A DNA stretch of 64,000 nt from Pseudomonas songnenensis (GTDB taxonomy: Bacteria > Pseudomonadota > Gammaproteobacteria > Pseudomonadales > Pseudomonadaceae), in contig NZ_RFFN01000001.1 in the NCBI RefSeq assembly GCF_003696315.1, forward strand, positions 665,679 through 729,678, in the 5' to 3' direction. Each line of letters opens with the position of its first letter. The first letter of the stretch is position 1. Both the position numbers and the translations under genes were made by a program. Of this stretch, positions 10,163 through 19,812 are shown in pieces. Under the pieces are notes generated by a model that saw nothing but the letters and a program-made list of their open reading frames with translations, did no database searches and had not been told where the DNA came from.

Positions 10163-10948
10163 TCAGGGCCGTGGCCAGCCGAACAGCTCGCAGCTGTTGC
10201 GATAGCTGGCAGCGGCCAGCTCTTCGGCGCTGACGCCTTTCAGATCGGCCAGCATCCGGCAGATGTCCGGCAGCAATTCCGGACTGTTGCGTTCGCCGGC
10301 ATAACCGGCCGGCGGTATGTCCGGGGCGTCGGTTTCCAGCACGATGGCGTCCAGCGGCAGCTGTTTCAGCACCCGGTGCATGCGCTGCGCCTGTGGCCAG
10401 GTTCCGGCGCCGCCAAGGCCTAGCTTGAATCCCAGGCGCAGGTATTCCCGAGCCTCTTCCCAACTGCCACTGAACGCGTGCACGACACCCGCGCGTGCCA
10501 AGCCGTGCCGCTTGAGCGTGGCGATCATGGGGGCATGCGCACGGCGTACGTGCAGCAGCACTGGCAAGGCGAAGTCCGCGGCCAGCGCCAGCTGCGCGTC
10601 GAGCAGTTCGTGCTGCCGCTCCACGTTCGGGTCTTCCACGTAGTAGTCCAGACCGATCTCGCCGATGGCGCAGAGCTTGGCGTTGCCGTGCAGGCGCTGC
10701 AGCCAGCCGCGCAATTGCTGCACATGCTCGTCCCGATGCGCTTCGATGAACACCGGGTGCAGGCCCAGCGCGGCATACACATTTGGCTGCTCGCAGGCCA
10801 GCTGCCAGACACGCTGCCAGTTGGCTTCATGTACACCGAGCACCACGATGCGCTCGACGCCGGCGTCCTGGCTGCGAGCAATGACCTGCGCCCGGTCGTG
10901 ATCGAACATCTCGAAGTCGAGGTGGGTGTGGGTGTCGATCAACTGCAC
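10163..10948 (-). CDS. TatD family metal-dependent hydrolase (YjjV-like)
   Basis: A 261-residue TIM-barrel nuclease of the TatD family. The metal ligands are clear: HxH in IDTHTHLDF, Glu in IGEIGLDYY, His in PVLLHVRRAH, His in GVVHAFSGSW, and Asp in VLETDAPDIPP. The early LDFEMFDHDRAQV and the length fit the YjjV subgroup. Family members are 3'-5' DNA/RNA exonucleases; the physiological substrate here is not certain. The GTG start at 10948 follows GGAG by 7 bases. It converges with the chemoreceptor gene 12 bp away. Confidence 0.92.
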   Translation of the reverse strand: MQLIDTHTHLDFEMFDHDRAQVIARSQDAGVERIVVLGVHEANWQRVWQLACEQPNVYAALGLHPVFIEAHRDEHVQQLRGWLQRLHGNAKLCAIGEIGLDYYVEDPNVERQHELLDAQLALAADFALPVLLHVRRAHAPMIATLKRHGLARAGVVHAFSGSWEEAREYLRLGFKLGLGGAGTWPQAQRMHRVLKQLPLDAIVLETDAPDIPPAGYAGERNSPELLPDICRMLADLKGVSAEELAAASYRNSCELFGWPRP

Positions 10949-10997
10949 GAGCAGACTCCATGTGGTCCGGTGGGCGGGCGGTAATGCTACATGGCCT

Positions 10998-11240
10998 TCA
11001 GCGGCTTTCCTCTTCGATCTGGATGTCGCTGACGCCCAGCTCGTTGAGTCGACTGGCCTCGCTGGGGCGGATCGGATTTTCCCAGGGCGCGTCGACGGCG
11101 GCGCGCGGCTCACGAACGTGATGCAGCAGAATTTCCAGCTCGGCCTGCTCCAGCCCGGGTACTTCGAACGAGCTGATCAGCAGCGATGCGGGCTCGCCGT
11201 TGATGCGGTAGTGGATGCGGTAACGTTTCAGATCGGTCAT
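10998..11240 (-). CDS. conserved hypothetical protein
   Basis: An 80-residue acidic protein with no recognised domain. It opens with TDLKRYRIHYRINGEPASLL, a two-strand pattern, and ends with VSDIQIEEESR. I placed the start at the ATG at 11240, which has AGGA about 10 bases upstream, and not at the upstream ATG at 11273. It lies between tatD-like and ada on the same strand. It looks like a small pseudomonad-specific protein; function is not assigned. Confidence 0.7.
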   Translation of the reverse strand: MTDLKRYRIHYRINGEPASLLISSFEVPGLEQAELEILLHHVREPRAAVDAPWENPIRPSEASRLNELGVSDIQIEEESR

Positions 11241-11291
11241 GGCGGGCTTCCTGCGGTGGGTGCGCTGATACATCCGACCGCCGAAAACCGC

Positions 11292-12332
11292 TCAGGCTCC
11301 CGGCTCGTCTCGGGCTTCACGCTCGAGCAGCGCCGCCTTGCGCTGCAGGCCCCAGCGGTAGCCGGTCAAGGCCTGCTGGCTGCCGACCACGCGGTGACAG
11401 GGCACCAGCAGTCCGACCGGGTTGCTGGCACAGGCGCGCGCCACTGCGCGGGCATGGCTGCCGAGGGTTGCGGCCAGTTCGCCATAGCGCCGCGTCTCGC
11501 CCGCCGGTATCTGCTGCAGCGCCTGCCAGACGCGTTGCTGGAAGGCCGTGCCGCGCAGATCGAGCGGTAGCTGGGCGGCACGCTGTGGCTCTTCCAGTTG
11601 CGCGATGATCGCCTGCAGCCATTCACCCAGGCCGGCCTGGTCGCGCTGCAGCTGCGCGGCGGCGAAGCGCGACCGCAGCTCCTCTTCCAGCGCGGCTTCG
11701 TCATCGCCGAACAGCAGGGCGCAGATACCTTTGTCGCTGCCGGCGATCAGCAGCATGCCGAGCGGGCAGGGCGCAAGGGCGTAGCGCAGGGTTTCGCCTG
11801 CACCCTTGCGGCGGCGCTGGGCCGGGGTCAGCGCCTGTGCTTCGGCATAGGGCGCGCGGGTGCCCGAATAGCCGGCGGCAAGCGCCGCGTCGAGAACCGA
11901 ATCGGCTTGTGGCAGGCGAGCTTCCAAGCGCTCGCGGCGGCGTGCTGCGGCCCAGGCGTGGGGTGTCATACCGGTACGGGCCTTGAAAGCACGCGACAGG
12001 TAGGCCGGCGACAAGCCGATACGCATCGCCAGCTGCTGCAGCGGCAGCGGCGCCTCGGTTTCATCGAGCAGGCGGCAGGCCGCGACCACCAACGCATCGA
12101 GCTGCTCGCTCGGACTCGGGCCGCAGGGCGAGCAGCGTCGGCATGGGCGAAATCCGTCGGCTTTGGCCTTCTCGGCGTCGGTGTAGAACACCACGCGTTC
12201 GCGCGCCGGCCGGCGTGCCGGGCAGCTGGGGCGGCAGAAAATGCCGGTCGAGCGCACGGCAAACACGAAGCGCCCATCGAAGGCGGCATCGCGTTCACAT
12301 AGCGCTTGCCAGCAGCGGTCCTGGTCGAGCAT
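11292..12332 (-). CDS. ada: bifunctional transcriptional activator / DNA repair methyltransferase Ada
   Basis: A 346-residue Ada protein with both repair functions. The N-terminal zinc domain carries FCRPSCPARR and CRRCSP (four Cys; the first accepts methyl from phosphotriesters). It is followed by an AraC-type HTH (LQQLAMRIGLSPAYLSRAF). The C-terminal O6-methylguanine methyltransferase has the acceptor motif PCHRVV. On methylation the protein activates the adaptive response. The ATG at 12332 has GGAG upstream. Confidence 0.95.
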   Translation of the reverse strand: MLDQDRCWQALCERDAAFDGRFVFAVRSTGIFCRPSCPARRPARERVVFYTDAEKAKADGFRPCRRCSPCGPSPSEQLDALVVAACRLLDETEAPLPLQQLAMRIGLSPAYLSRAFKARTGMTPHAWAAARRRERLEARLPQADSVLDAALAAGYSGTRAPYAEAQALTPAQRRRKGAGETLRYALAPCPLGMLLIAGSDKGICALLFGDDEAALEEELRSRFAAAQLQRDQAGLGEWLQAIIAQLEEPQRAAQLPLDLRGTAFQQRVWQALQQIPAGETRRYGELAATLGSHARAVARACASNPVGLLVPCHRVVGSQQALTGYRWGLQRKAALLEREARDEPGA

Positions 12333-12489
12333 GGCGTGACTCCCTGGTTGATGCTGCGATTGTCGGACCTGCGCAGGTCGTGCGCCAAGCCAAAGCGTGC
12401 TTTCAAAGTCGATGGGGAGCATGGAAGCCGCCCCGTGATTGCCGTAACCTGCAGCATCGCCCTGACCGAGAAGGACCTGCAAGCCGCTG

Positions 12490-13380
12490 ATGAAAACGCC
12501 TAAACGACTCGAACCGCTGATCGAGGATGGCCTGATCGACGAGGTGCTGCGGCCGCTGATGAGCGGCAAGGAAGCAGCGGTATACGTGGTGCGCTGCGGC
12601 GACGAGCTGCGCTGCGCCAAGGTCTACAAGGAGGCCAACAAGCGCAGTTTCCGCCAGGCCGTGAAGTACCAGGAAGGTCGCAAGGTGCGCAGCAGCCGCG
12701 ACGCACGCGCCATGGCCAAGGGCTCCAAGCACGGGCGCAAGGAAAAGGAAGACAACTGGCAGAACGCCGAGGTGGCGGCGCTGTTCCGCCTGGCCGACGC
12801 CGGCGTGCGAGTGCCCAAGCCCTACGATTTCCTCGACGGCGTGCTGCTGATGGAGATGATCGCCGGCGAGGATGGCGATGCCGCACCGCGACTGAACGAC
12901 GTCGACCTGCATCCGGACGATGCCCGCGAGTTCCATGCGTTCATGATTCACGAAGTGGTCAAGATGCTCTGCGCCGGGCTGGTGCACGGTGACCTGTCGG
13001 AGTTCAACGTGCTGCTCGACGAGCACGGCCCGGTGATCATCGACCTGCCGCAGGCAGTGGATGCGGCCGGCAACAACCATGCGTTCGAGATGCTCGAACG
13101 CGATGTCGGCAACATGTCGGCCTATTTCGGACAGTTCGCGCCGGAACTCAAGTTCACCCGTTACGCCAAGGAGATGTGGGCGCTGTACGAGCAGGGCAAG
13201 CTGACCACCGAGACCGAGCTGACCGGCGAGTTTGCCGAGCCCGAAGATGCCGCGGATATCGACGCGGTGATGCGCGAGATCAAGGCCACGCTGGCCGAGC
13301 AGGAGCGCCGGGAGGCCTTGCGCGGGGCGGATGATGCGCCGAAGGATGAGCCGCCGGAGCCGCCATGGATGAGAGGCTGA
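12490..13380 (+). CDS. RIO1-family serine protein kinase
   Basis: A 296-residue RIO kinase. It has a nucleotide-binding loop around GKEAAVYVV, the ATP-binding Lys in CAKVYKE, the flexible RIO insertion with many Lys/Arg, the catalytic loop in LVHGDLSEFNVLL and the metal-binding Asp in VIIDLPQAVD. The C-terminal tail is Glu/Asp/Pro-rich. RIO kinases act in ribosome maturation in eukaryotes; bacterial members are poorly characterised, so the target is unknown. The ATG at 12490 has no clear Shine-Dalgarno at normal spacing. Confidence 0.9.
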   Translation: MKTPKRLEPLIEDGLIDEVLRPLMSGKEAAVYVVRCGDELRCAKVYKEANKRSFRQAVKYQEGRKVRSSRDARAMAKGSKHGRKEKEDNWQNAEVAALFRLADAGVRVPKPYDFLDGVLLMEMIAGEDGDAAPRLNDVDLHPDDAREFHAFMIHEVVKMLCAGLVHGDLSEFNVLLDEHGPVIIDLPQAVDAAGNNHAFEMLERDVGNMSAYFGQFAPELKFTRYAKEMWALYEQGKLTTETELTGEFAEPEDAADIDAVMREIKATLAEQERREALRGADDAPKDEPPEPPWMRG

Positions 13381-13382
13381 TC

Positions 13383-13412
13383 GGCAGCCTCCGGCAGCAG
13401 GCGGAGGCTGCC
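13383..13412. terminator. 11-bp hairpin between convergent RIO kinase and efflux operon
   Basis: GGCAGCCTCCG and CGGAGGCTGCC pair perfectly around GCAGCAGG, directly after the kinase stop and 50 bp before the end of the convergent efflux operon. Position fits a bidirectional terminator; there is no T-run. Confidence 0.5.
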
Positions 13413-13461
13413 GGTCCTGTCTTGCTGCCGGTTTGCCAGAGGTTTCAAAGGCTCCGGTTAG

Positions 13462-14943
13462 TCACTGCGTCGATTGCTCGGTAGACCTTGTCCCGGCGTC
13501 CGCGCGATCGGCGGACGCTGCCTGCCACCCACCGCCCAATGCCACATACAACGCCACCTGCGCCGTCGCCAGCGCAGTCCGGCCTTCCAGCGCCCGCTGG
13601 CGGGCCTGCAGCGCCCCACGCTGGGCGTCCAGCACTTCACTCAGGTTGGCTTCCCCCAGCTCGTAGCTGCGCTGCGCCAGTCGATGCGCACGTTCGCGGT
13701 GCTCGCGGGTGCGGCTGAGCGATACGTGCCTGCGCTGCTGACCGGCCATCCTTGTCAGGCCCCGCTCGACTTCCTCCAGCGCACGGGCCAGCGTCTGCTC
13801 GAAGGCGACATAGGCCGTCTCGCCCTCGGCATCGGCCAGGTCGATGGCGGCGCCGCGGCGTGGATAATCCAGCAGTGGCAGGCCGAAGGTGGCACCGACC
13901 CGGGCGAAGTTCGACGCACTGGAAATGGCGTCGCCCAGCGCGAAGCCGGAGCGGCCCACCGCGGCCTGCACCGCCAGCTTGGGAAACAGGTCGCGGCGAG
14001 CCGCCAGTGATTGCAGCTCGGCGGCGTCCAGCCGTGCCGCTTCGGCAATCAGGTCCGGACGGCGGCGCAGCAGGTCGATGGGCTGGCCGGGGGCGATGCG
14101 CTGTTCTGCCAGTGGTACCGGCGCGCTGGCGGCGAGGCGCGCGGCGGTGCTGCCCGGCGATTCGGCGAGCAGGGTGTCCAGCGCCAGCTGCGCCTCCGCC
14201 AGGTGGATATCCAGCTCATCCAGATCGGCTTCCAGCGACGCGCGCTCGGCGGAGGTGGCTTCCACGTCCAGCCGGGTCACCTCGCCGGCGTGGAACAGCA
14301 GTCCGGCGATTCGCTCCAGCTCGCGCGCCACTTCAATGCCTTCGACCAGCAGGGCGCGCTGGCCCTGCAGCGCGCGCAGTTGCAGATAGCCCTGCGCGGT
14401 GTTCGAGGCCACGGCGAGCCGCGCCGCCACCGTCTGCGCCTCGGCCGAACGCAGTTGCCGGGCCGCGCTGTCACGCCGCGCGCGGTTGGCGCCAAACAGG
14501 TCGAGCTCCCAGGTGGCCTGCAAGGCCAGCTCCCAGGTGTCGACGCTGATCACATCGTCGTCAGGGATAAAGTCGGCCAGCGGGCTTCCAGGTTCGGCGT
14601 CCTGATCGTTCTCGACCCACTGGCGGCTGGCCGAACCGGGCAGGTCGAAGCTCGGCAGCAGGCCGGCACGCGACTGGCGCAGCTGAGCCCGCGCTGCGGT
14701 GACCCGGGCCATGGCCAGGCGCACATCGTGGTTCTGCTGCATGGCGCGGCTGACCAGTGCGCTGAGCTGTGGGTCATCGAACTGGCGCCACCAGGCGGCC
14801 AGCGTTTCGGCATCCGCCGCTTGCGCGCCGGCGGCACTGAACCAGCCTTCCGGCAGTGGCGGATCGGCGTGCTGCGGTGCGCTGGAGCAGGCACTCAGGG
14901 CCAGGGCGAGCAGCAGCGGGGCGGCCAGGGCCTTGGCAGTCAT
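13462..14943 (-). CDS. RND efflux system outer membrane factor, NodT/OprM type lipoprotein
   Basis: A 493-residue TolC-like outer-membrane channel. The N-terminus ends in a lipobox, ALSACSS, so it is a lipoprotein. Two repeated OEP halves are visible: WWRQFDDPQLSALVSRAMQQ early in the protein, and LLRRRPDLIAEAARLDAAE with the family hallmark RRPDL later. It is the last gene of a three-gene operon; its ATG overlaps the pump gene's TGA by 4 bp. It would form the outer exit of the RND pump. Confidence 0.94.
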   Translation of the reverse strand: MTAKALAAPLLLALALSACSSAPQHADPPLPEGWFSAAGAQAADAETLAAWWRQFDDPQLSALVSRAMQQNHDVRLAMARVTAARAQLRQSRAGLLPSFDLPGSASRQWVENDQDAEPGSPLADFIPDDDVISVDTWELALQATWELDLFGANRARRDSAARQLRSAEAQTVAARLAVASNTAQGYLQLRALQGQRALLVEGIEVARELERIAGLLFHAGEVTRLDVEATSAERASLEADLDELDIHLAEAQLALDTLLAESPGSTAARLAASAPVPLAEQRIAPGQPIDLLRRRPDLIAEAARLDAAELQSLAARRDLFPKLAVQAAVGRSGFALGDAISSASNFARVGATFGLPLLDYPRRGAAIDLADAEGETAYVAFEQTLARALEEVERGLTRMAGQQRRHVSLSRTREHRERAHRLAQRSYELGEANLSEVLDAQRGALQARQRALEGRTALATAQVALYVALGGGWQAASADRADAGTRSTEQSTQ

Positions 14944-17900
14944 GCGGTTTCCTCCGGGCGCACTTTCATCAGCAGCAGGTACAGACAGGGCACCGCGAGC
15001 AGGGTCAGCAGCGTGGCGAAGCCCAGGCCGCCCATGATGGTAACCGCCATGTTGGCGAAGAACGGGTCGAACAGCAGCGGCACCATGCCCAGCACCGTGG
15101 TGCCAGCAGCCATCATCACCGGGCGCAGGCGTGACGCCGAGGCCTCGATGATGGCGGTCAGGCGTGGCACTTCGTCATCGATCTGCCGGTCGATCTCGTC
15201 CACCAGCACCACGGCGTTCTTGATCAGCATGCCGGTCAGGCTGAGCAGGCCGAGCAGCGCCATGAAGCCGAAGGCCTGACCGGTGAGCAACAGGCCGAAG
15301 CTCACGCCGCAGATCGCCATGGGTACCACCAGCCAGATCATCAGCGGCTGGCGCACCTTGGCGAACAGCAGCACGGTGACCAGCACCATCGCCAGGTAGG
15401 GCACTGCCAGCGTGCTGGCCAGCGCCTGCTGGGCATCGGATGACTGTTCGTAGTCGCCGCCCCATTTCAGGCTGTAGTTGACCGGCAGTTCGATGCCCTC
15501 GATCAGCGGACGAATGCGCTCGTGCGCCTCGTTGGTGTTCTCGCCATCCCGCGGCTCGGCGCGAATGGAGATGGTGCGCTCGCGGTCGTAGCGCACGATG
15601 ATGCTGTCTTCGCTGGTCGGCTCGATGCCGTCGGCGACCTGCGCCAGCGGCACGTAGCCGTTGCCCGCCGGGCTCCAGATCAGCCGTTGCAGCAAGTCGT
15701 CGCTGCCGATGCGGTCATCCGGCGCGGCGCGCAGCAGCACCGGGATCAGCTCGTCGCGCTCACGCAGCAGACTGACCCGCTGGCCCTCGCTGCCGGCAGC
15801 CAGTGCACGCGCCACCGCCTGGCGGGTCAGCCCGGCGTCTGCAAGGCGATCCAGTGCCAGTTGCGGGCGCAGCACCAGCACCGGCTGACGCCAGTCGTCG
15901 CGCACGTTGAACACCTTGCCCTCATCCTGCAGTCGCTTGCGACCCTCGGCAGATATCCTCCGTAGCTCGTCGATGTCCGGGCCGCTGATGCGTGCCTCCA
16001 GCTTGGCCTCGGCATTGGGACCGAACATGAACTGAGCGGCCGTGACGTCAGCCGATGGGTAGCGCTGCGGCAACTCCTGGTTGATCTGCCGGACCAGGCC
16101 GTCGATCAGCTCGGCATCCTCGGTGCGCACGAGGAAGTGCATCAGCGATGAGTTCGGCTGCTCCGGCATGTAAGTGAGCATGAAGCGCGAGGCCCCGGCG
16201 CCGATGAAGCTGGACACGCCGCTGACGCCCTCCATCTCCGCCAGGTACTCCTCGACGTCAGTCGCGGTGCGCGCCGTATCGCGGATATGCGTGCCCTGGG
16301 GCAGGAACAGGTTGACGTAGAACAGCGGTGTGCTCGACGGCGGAAAGAAGCTCTGCGGCAGGCGGGTGAAGATCACGGCACTGACCACCGTCAGCACCAG
16401 CAGCACGCCGATGGTCAGCCAGGGCCGGTGCAGCACGCCACCGGCCAGGCGCCGATAACGGTTGTACCAGGGGCCGTTGTAGGCCGCATCGGGGTCCTGG
16501 TCGGTGCCGGCATTGCGCAGCAGGTAATGGCCGAACAGCGGTACCAGCAGCAGGGCCAGCAACCAGCTGAGCAGCAGCGACACGGCAATGACGAAGAACA
16601 GCGAGAAGAGGAATTCGCCAGTGGTGTCCTGGGACAGGCCGATTCCCGCAAAGGCGAGGATGCCGATGATGGTTGCGCCCAGTAGCGGCCATTGCGTCTG
16701 CCGCAGCGTTTGCTGCGAGGCTTCGAGAATGCTCTTGCCCTGGCGCTGGCGCACCAGCATGCCGTCGCAGACCACCACCGCGTTGTCCACCAGCATGCCC
16801 ATGGCGATGATCAGCGCGCCGAGGGAAATCCGTTCCAGCTCGATGCCCACCAGCCACATCACCAGCAGTGTGCCAAGCACGGTGAGGAACAGCACCGCAC
16901 CGATGATGAAGCCGGCGCGCATGCCCATGGCAATGCACAGAACGCCGACCACGATGGCCACCGAGAGGAACACGTTGAGCGCGAAACTGTTCACCGACTC
17001 GTCGACGATCTGGTGCTGTTCATACAGCGGATGCAGCTCGGCGCCCAGCGGCATACGGTGCTCGTTGGCCTGCAGGACAGCTTCGACGCTATGCCCGATC
17101 TCGACGATATTCGCCCCGGATACCCCGCTGATGCCGAGCGTCAGCGCCTGCTGGCCGTTGTGGCGGATGATCTGTTGTGGCCGCTCGGCGTATTCTCGCG
17201 ATAGCTTGGCGATGGCGCCCAGTTCGACCCGTTGTGGCCCTTGGCCGACCGGCAGTGCACGCAACTCGTCGAGAGAGTCGAAGGCACCGCTCGGGCGCAG
17301 CCGCACGAAGAAGTCGCCGGCATTGACGCCACCGGCATCCACCGCGGCATCGGTATCGGCCAGGGCCGCGGCGATCTCGTCCGGGGCGACGCCCAGTGCG
17401 GCCAGCTGCGCCTGATCGACCTCCACCAGGATGCGTTCTTCCTGTACCCCGGCGATCTCCACTTTGCCGACGCCATCTGCAGTGAGCAGGGCGCGGCGCA
17501 GGTCCTTGGCCGTTTCGTGCAGCTCCTTGAGGGTCAGCCCGTCGCCGGTCAGGGCGTAGAAGATGCCGTATACGTCACCGAAATCGTCATTCACCATCGG
17601 CGGCTCGATGCCCGGCGGCAGGTCGCCCTGGGCATCGTTGATCTTGTTGCGCAGCTCGTCCCAGATCTGCGGCAGCGCATCGCCGGCGTAGCGGTCCTGC
17701 ATCTCCACGCGGATCTCGGCGATGCCCGGCATCGAGCGCGAGCGGATCTCCTTGATCTGCGACATCTGCTGGATGGCGCTTTCCAGCGGCTCGGTCACCT
17801 GCTGCTCGACCTCCAGCGCCGTGGCGCCGGGGTATTGCACATTGACGATGGCCTGCTTGATGGTGAATTCCGGGTCTTCCAGGCGGCCGATCTCGAAGAA

Positions 17901-17984
17901 GGCGAGGATGCCGCCGAACAGGCAGATCAGTACCAGAATCCAGATGTTGACCGGGCGGGTGATGGCGTAACGGGCGAAATCCAT
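14940..17984 (-). CDS. RND efflux transporter permease subunit (HAE1-like)
   Basis: A 1014-residue inner-membrane proton antiporter pump. It begins MDFARYAITRPVNIWILVLI, with TM1 after a short cytosolic start. It also shows EQQVTEPLESAIQQM, the TM4 proton-relay segment GMLVDNAVVVCDG (the second family Asp is Asn here, as in several subgroups), and the second-half equivalent GMLIKNAVVLVDEID near the C-terminus. I trimmed 19 residues of an upstream reading to the ATG at 17984. The gene lies 4 bp after the adaptor gene. Substrate range cannot be read from the sequence. Confidence 0.95.
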   Translation of the reverse strand: MDFARYAITRPVNIWILVLICLFGGILAFFEIGRLEDPEFTIKQAIVNVQYPGATALEVEQQVTEPLESAIQQMSQIKEIRSRSMPGIAEIRVEMQDRYAGDALPQIWDELRNKINDAQGDLPPGIEPPMVNDDFGDVYGIFYALTGDGLTLKELHETAKDLRRALLTADGVGKVEIAGVQEERILVEVDQAQLAALGVAPDEIAAALADTDAAVDAGGVNAGDFFVRLRPSGAFDSLDELRALPVGQGPQRVELGAIAKLSREYAERPQQIIRHNGQQALTLGISGVSGANIVEIGHSVEAVLQANEHRMPLGAELHPLYEQHQIVDESVNSFALNVFLSVAIVVGVLCIAMGMRAGFIIGAVLFLTVLGTLLVMWLVGIELERISLGALIIAMGMLVDNAVVVCDGMLVRQRQGKSILEASQQTLRQTQWPLLGATIIGILAFAGIGLSQDTTGEFLFSLFFVIAVSLLLSWLLALLLVPLFGHYLLRNAGTDQDPDAAYNGPWYNRYRRLAGGVLHRPWLTIGVLLVLTVVSAVIFTRLPQSFFPPSSTPLFYVNLFLPQGTHIRDTARTATDVEEYLAEMEGVSGVSSFIGAGASRFMLTYMPEQPNSSLMHFLVRTEDAELIDGLVRQINQELPQRYPSADVTAAQFMFGPNAEAKLEARISGPDIDELRRISAEGRKRLQDEGKVFNVRDDWRQPVLVLRPQLALDRLADAGLTRQAVARALAAGSEGQRVSLLRERDELIPVLLRAAPDDRIGSDDLLQRLIWSPAGNGYVPLAQVADGIEPTSEDSIIVRYDRERTISIRAEPRDGENTNEAHERIRPLIEGIELPVNYSLKWGGDYEQSSDAQQALASTLAVPYLAMVLVTVLLFAKVRQPLMIWLVVPMAICGVSFGLLLTGQAFGFMALLGLLSLTGMLIKNAVVLVDEIDRQIDDEVPRLTAIIEASASRLRPVMMAAGTTVLGMVPLLFDPFFANMAVTIMGGLGFATLLTLLAVPCLYLLLMKVRPEETA

Positions 17985-17988
17985 CGGC

Positions 17989-19068
17989 TCAGTTCCGCTC
18001 CCGCGCTTCGATCGCCTGGTCTTCGTGCAGCTTGCTGCCACCCGCTACCACGATTGGCATCTGCGCCTGCAGTGCGTCGCCGCGAATCAGCGCCTGATCG
18101 CCATCGACCTGCTGCAGCTGAACCGGATGGCGGCGGGCGCGGCCGTCGTCGGCCTGCCAGACGAAGTGTTTGCCGTTGCTGTCGGTCTGCAGTGCCGACA
18201 GCGGCAGGCGGAAGCCGTCATCGTCCGTCTGTGGCCGGGCGGGGCGCTCCAGGCTGACGCGCATGGCCATACCGGGCAGCAGGTTGAAATCCTCCGGCGG
18301 TTCGCCCTGCAGCACCAGCCGGTAGGTGCGCGCGCCTTCGCGCGGCTGGGTGCTGTGTTCCTTGTAGCGCAGCGGTAGGCGCAGGTCGGCGATCACCAGC
18401 TCGGCCTCGGCCTTGAGCTCGGGCCCGAGCGGAACGCTCAGCGCCGCGCTTTCCGGCAGATCGACGCTGACCTCGATATGGCGGTTGTCCTGCATTTCGA
18501 AGACCGGCGTGCCGACCGCGACCACCATGTCCGGCTCGGCCAGGCGGCGCGCCACTACGCCGTCGAATGGCGCCGTCAGGGTGCTGTGATCGATATTGCG
18601 CTGGGCGCTGTCGCGGGCCACGCGGGCGGCCACCGTGTTGGCCTCCAGCGCCTCGATGGCGGCGGGGGCGAGGATGCCTTCGGCGAGCAGGGTGCGCTTG
18701 CGCGCCAGGTCTGCTTCGAGCTGGCGCAGGCGCGCCTCGGCCTCACGCATCTGCAGGCGATAGTCGGTGCGGTCCAGCTGGGCCAAGGCTTGCCCGCGGC
18801 GAACACGGGCACCTTCGTCGATCAGGATGCGCTCGATGCGCCCGACCACCTCGAACGACAGCTGGGTGCTGGTCACGCTCTGCACCACACCGGAGAAACG
18901 CAGTGCCTCGGCCTCCGGCCTGGCCGGCTGCAGCGGTTCGACCAGCGCCACCCGCGGCGGCTCGGGCGATGGCTCGGCTTCCGAGGAACAGCCGCCGAGC
19001 AGCGGCAGCGCACAGACGATGATCGTCAACCAGGCCTTGGACACTGGGAAAGCTGGCGTTGACGTCAT
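17989..19068 (-). CDS. RND efflux periplasmic adaptor subunit (lipoprotein)
   Basis: A 359-residue membrane-fusion protein and first gene of the efflux operon. It has a lipoprotein signal (LPLLGGCSS), a lipoyl-like half (ERILIDEGARVRRGQALAQL), a helical hairpin (RLRQLEADLARKRTLLAEG), the second lipoyl half (APFDGVVARRLAEPDMVV), then beta-barrel and membrane-proximal strands. It links pump and outer-membrane channel. AGGAG lies 5 bases before the ATG at 19068. No dedicated regulator gene flanks the operon. Confidence 0.94.
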   Translation of the reverse strand: MTSTPAFPVSKAWLTIIVCALPLLGGCSSEAEPSPEPPRVALVEPLQPARPEAEALRFSGVVQSVTSTQLSFEVVGRIERILIDEGARVRRGQALAQLDRTDYRLQMREAEARLRQLEADLARKRTLLAEGILAPAAIEALEANTVAARVARDSAQRNIDHSTLTAPFDGVVARRLAEPDMVVAVGTPVFEMQDNRHIEVSVDLPESAALSVPLGPELKAEAELVIADLRLPLRYKEHSTQPREGARTYRLVLQGEPPEDFNLLPGMAMRVSLERPARPQTDDDGFRLPLSALQTDSNGKHFVWQADDGRARRHPVQLQQVDGDQALIRGDALQAQMPIVVAGGSKLHEDQAIEARERN

Positions 19069-19302
19069 CGGGGCTCCTGACTGAATGGCGTTGAAGGCGC
19101 TGGGACTGACAATAGAGCCCCGCGCCGTCGCAGGAGTTCGCCGGCAAAGTACTGCCAATGATGTGACCGGGCGGTCGCTTTCTGTGCGGGTTCTGCCACA
19201 CTGGGGAATGGCGCAGCTGCGGCTGCGCAACGCTTGACCGGCACAGACTCAGCGGGGATGCTTGCCCGCTGTCAGAGGCGCATCAGTCATGGGGAATACG
19301 CA

Positions 19303-19770
19303 ATGCAAGGCCAGGCACCGGTAATCGACTATCTGAAGGAGCTGCTGCGCGGCGAACTGGCGGCGCGCGACCAGTATTTCCTGCACTCGCGGATGTACGC
19401 CGACTGGGGCTTCAGCAAGCTTTACGAGCGCATCAACCACGAGATGGAAGAGGAAACCCAGCACGCCGATGCACTGCTCAAGCGCATCCTTTTCCTCGAA
19501 GGCACGCCGGACATGACGCCGGAGCCGATCCATCCGGGGCATACCGTGCCTGAAATGCTGCGCAGCGATCTCGCGCTGGAGTACAAGGTGCGTGCTGCGC
19601 TGGCCCAGGGCATCGCGCTGGCCGAGCAGCATGGCGACTACCCGACCCGCGACATGCTGGCGCTGCAGCTGCACGACACCGAAGAAGACCACGCCTACTG
19701 GCTCGAGCAGCAGCTCGGCCTGATCGATCGCATCGGTCTGCAGAACTACCTGCAATCCCAGGCCAGCTGA
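19303..19770 (+). CDS. ferritin FtnA (often annotated bacterioferritin BfrA)
   Basis: A 155-residue four-helix ferritin-like iron-storage protein. Ferroxidase ligands are visible in [31 protein letters not shown] and [19 protein letters not shown]. The Met that binds heme in true bacterioferritins (EMKHAD in BfrB-type proteins) is Thr here (ETQHAD), so the shell is probably heme-free, like P. aeruginosa FtnA (PA4235, formerly BfrA). I set the start at the ATG at 19303 ([11 protein letters not shown]). Confidence 0.93.
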   Translation: MQGQAPVIDYLKELLRGELAARDQYFLHSRMYADWGFSKLYERINHEMEEETQHADALLKRILFLEGTPDMTPEPIHPGHTVPEMLRSDLALEYKVRAALAQGIALAEQHGDYPTRDMLALQLHDTEEDHAYWLEQQLGLIDRIGLQNYLQSQAS

Positions 19771-19775
19771 TCGCT

Positions 19776-19806
19776 GCACCGCGAGGCAGGTCCTGCCTCG
19801 CGGTGC
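19776..19806. terminator. long hairpin between convergent ftnA and chemoreceptor gene
   Basis: GCACCGCGAGGCA and TGCCTCGCGGTGC pair perfectly around GGTCC. It occupies most of the 42-bp space between two convergent stops, so it probably ends transcription from both sides. Confidence 0.6.
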
Positions 19807-19812
19807 CTCATC

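Noticed and set aside
13462-19068. Naming the RND operon after a specific pump (for example mex or ttg genes)
   Set aside because: All three parts are clear, but no motif fixes the orthology, and the lipoprotein adaptor and absent regulator fit several groups.
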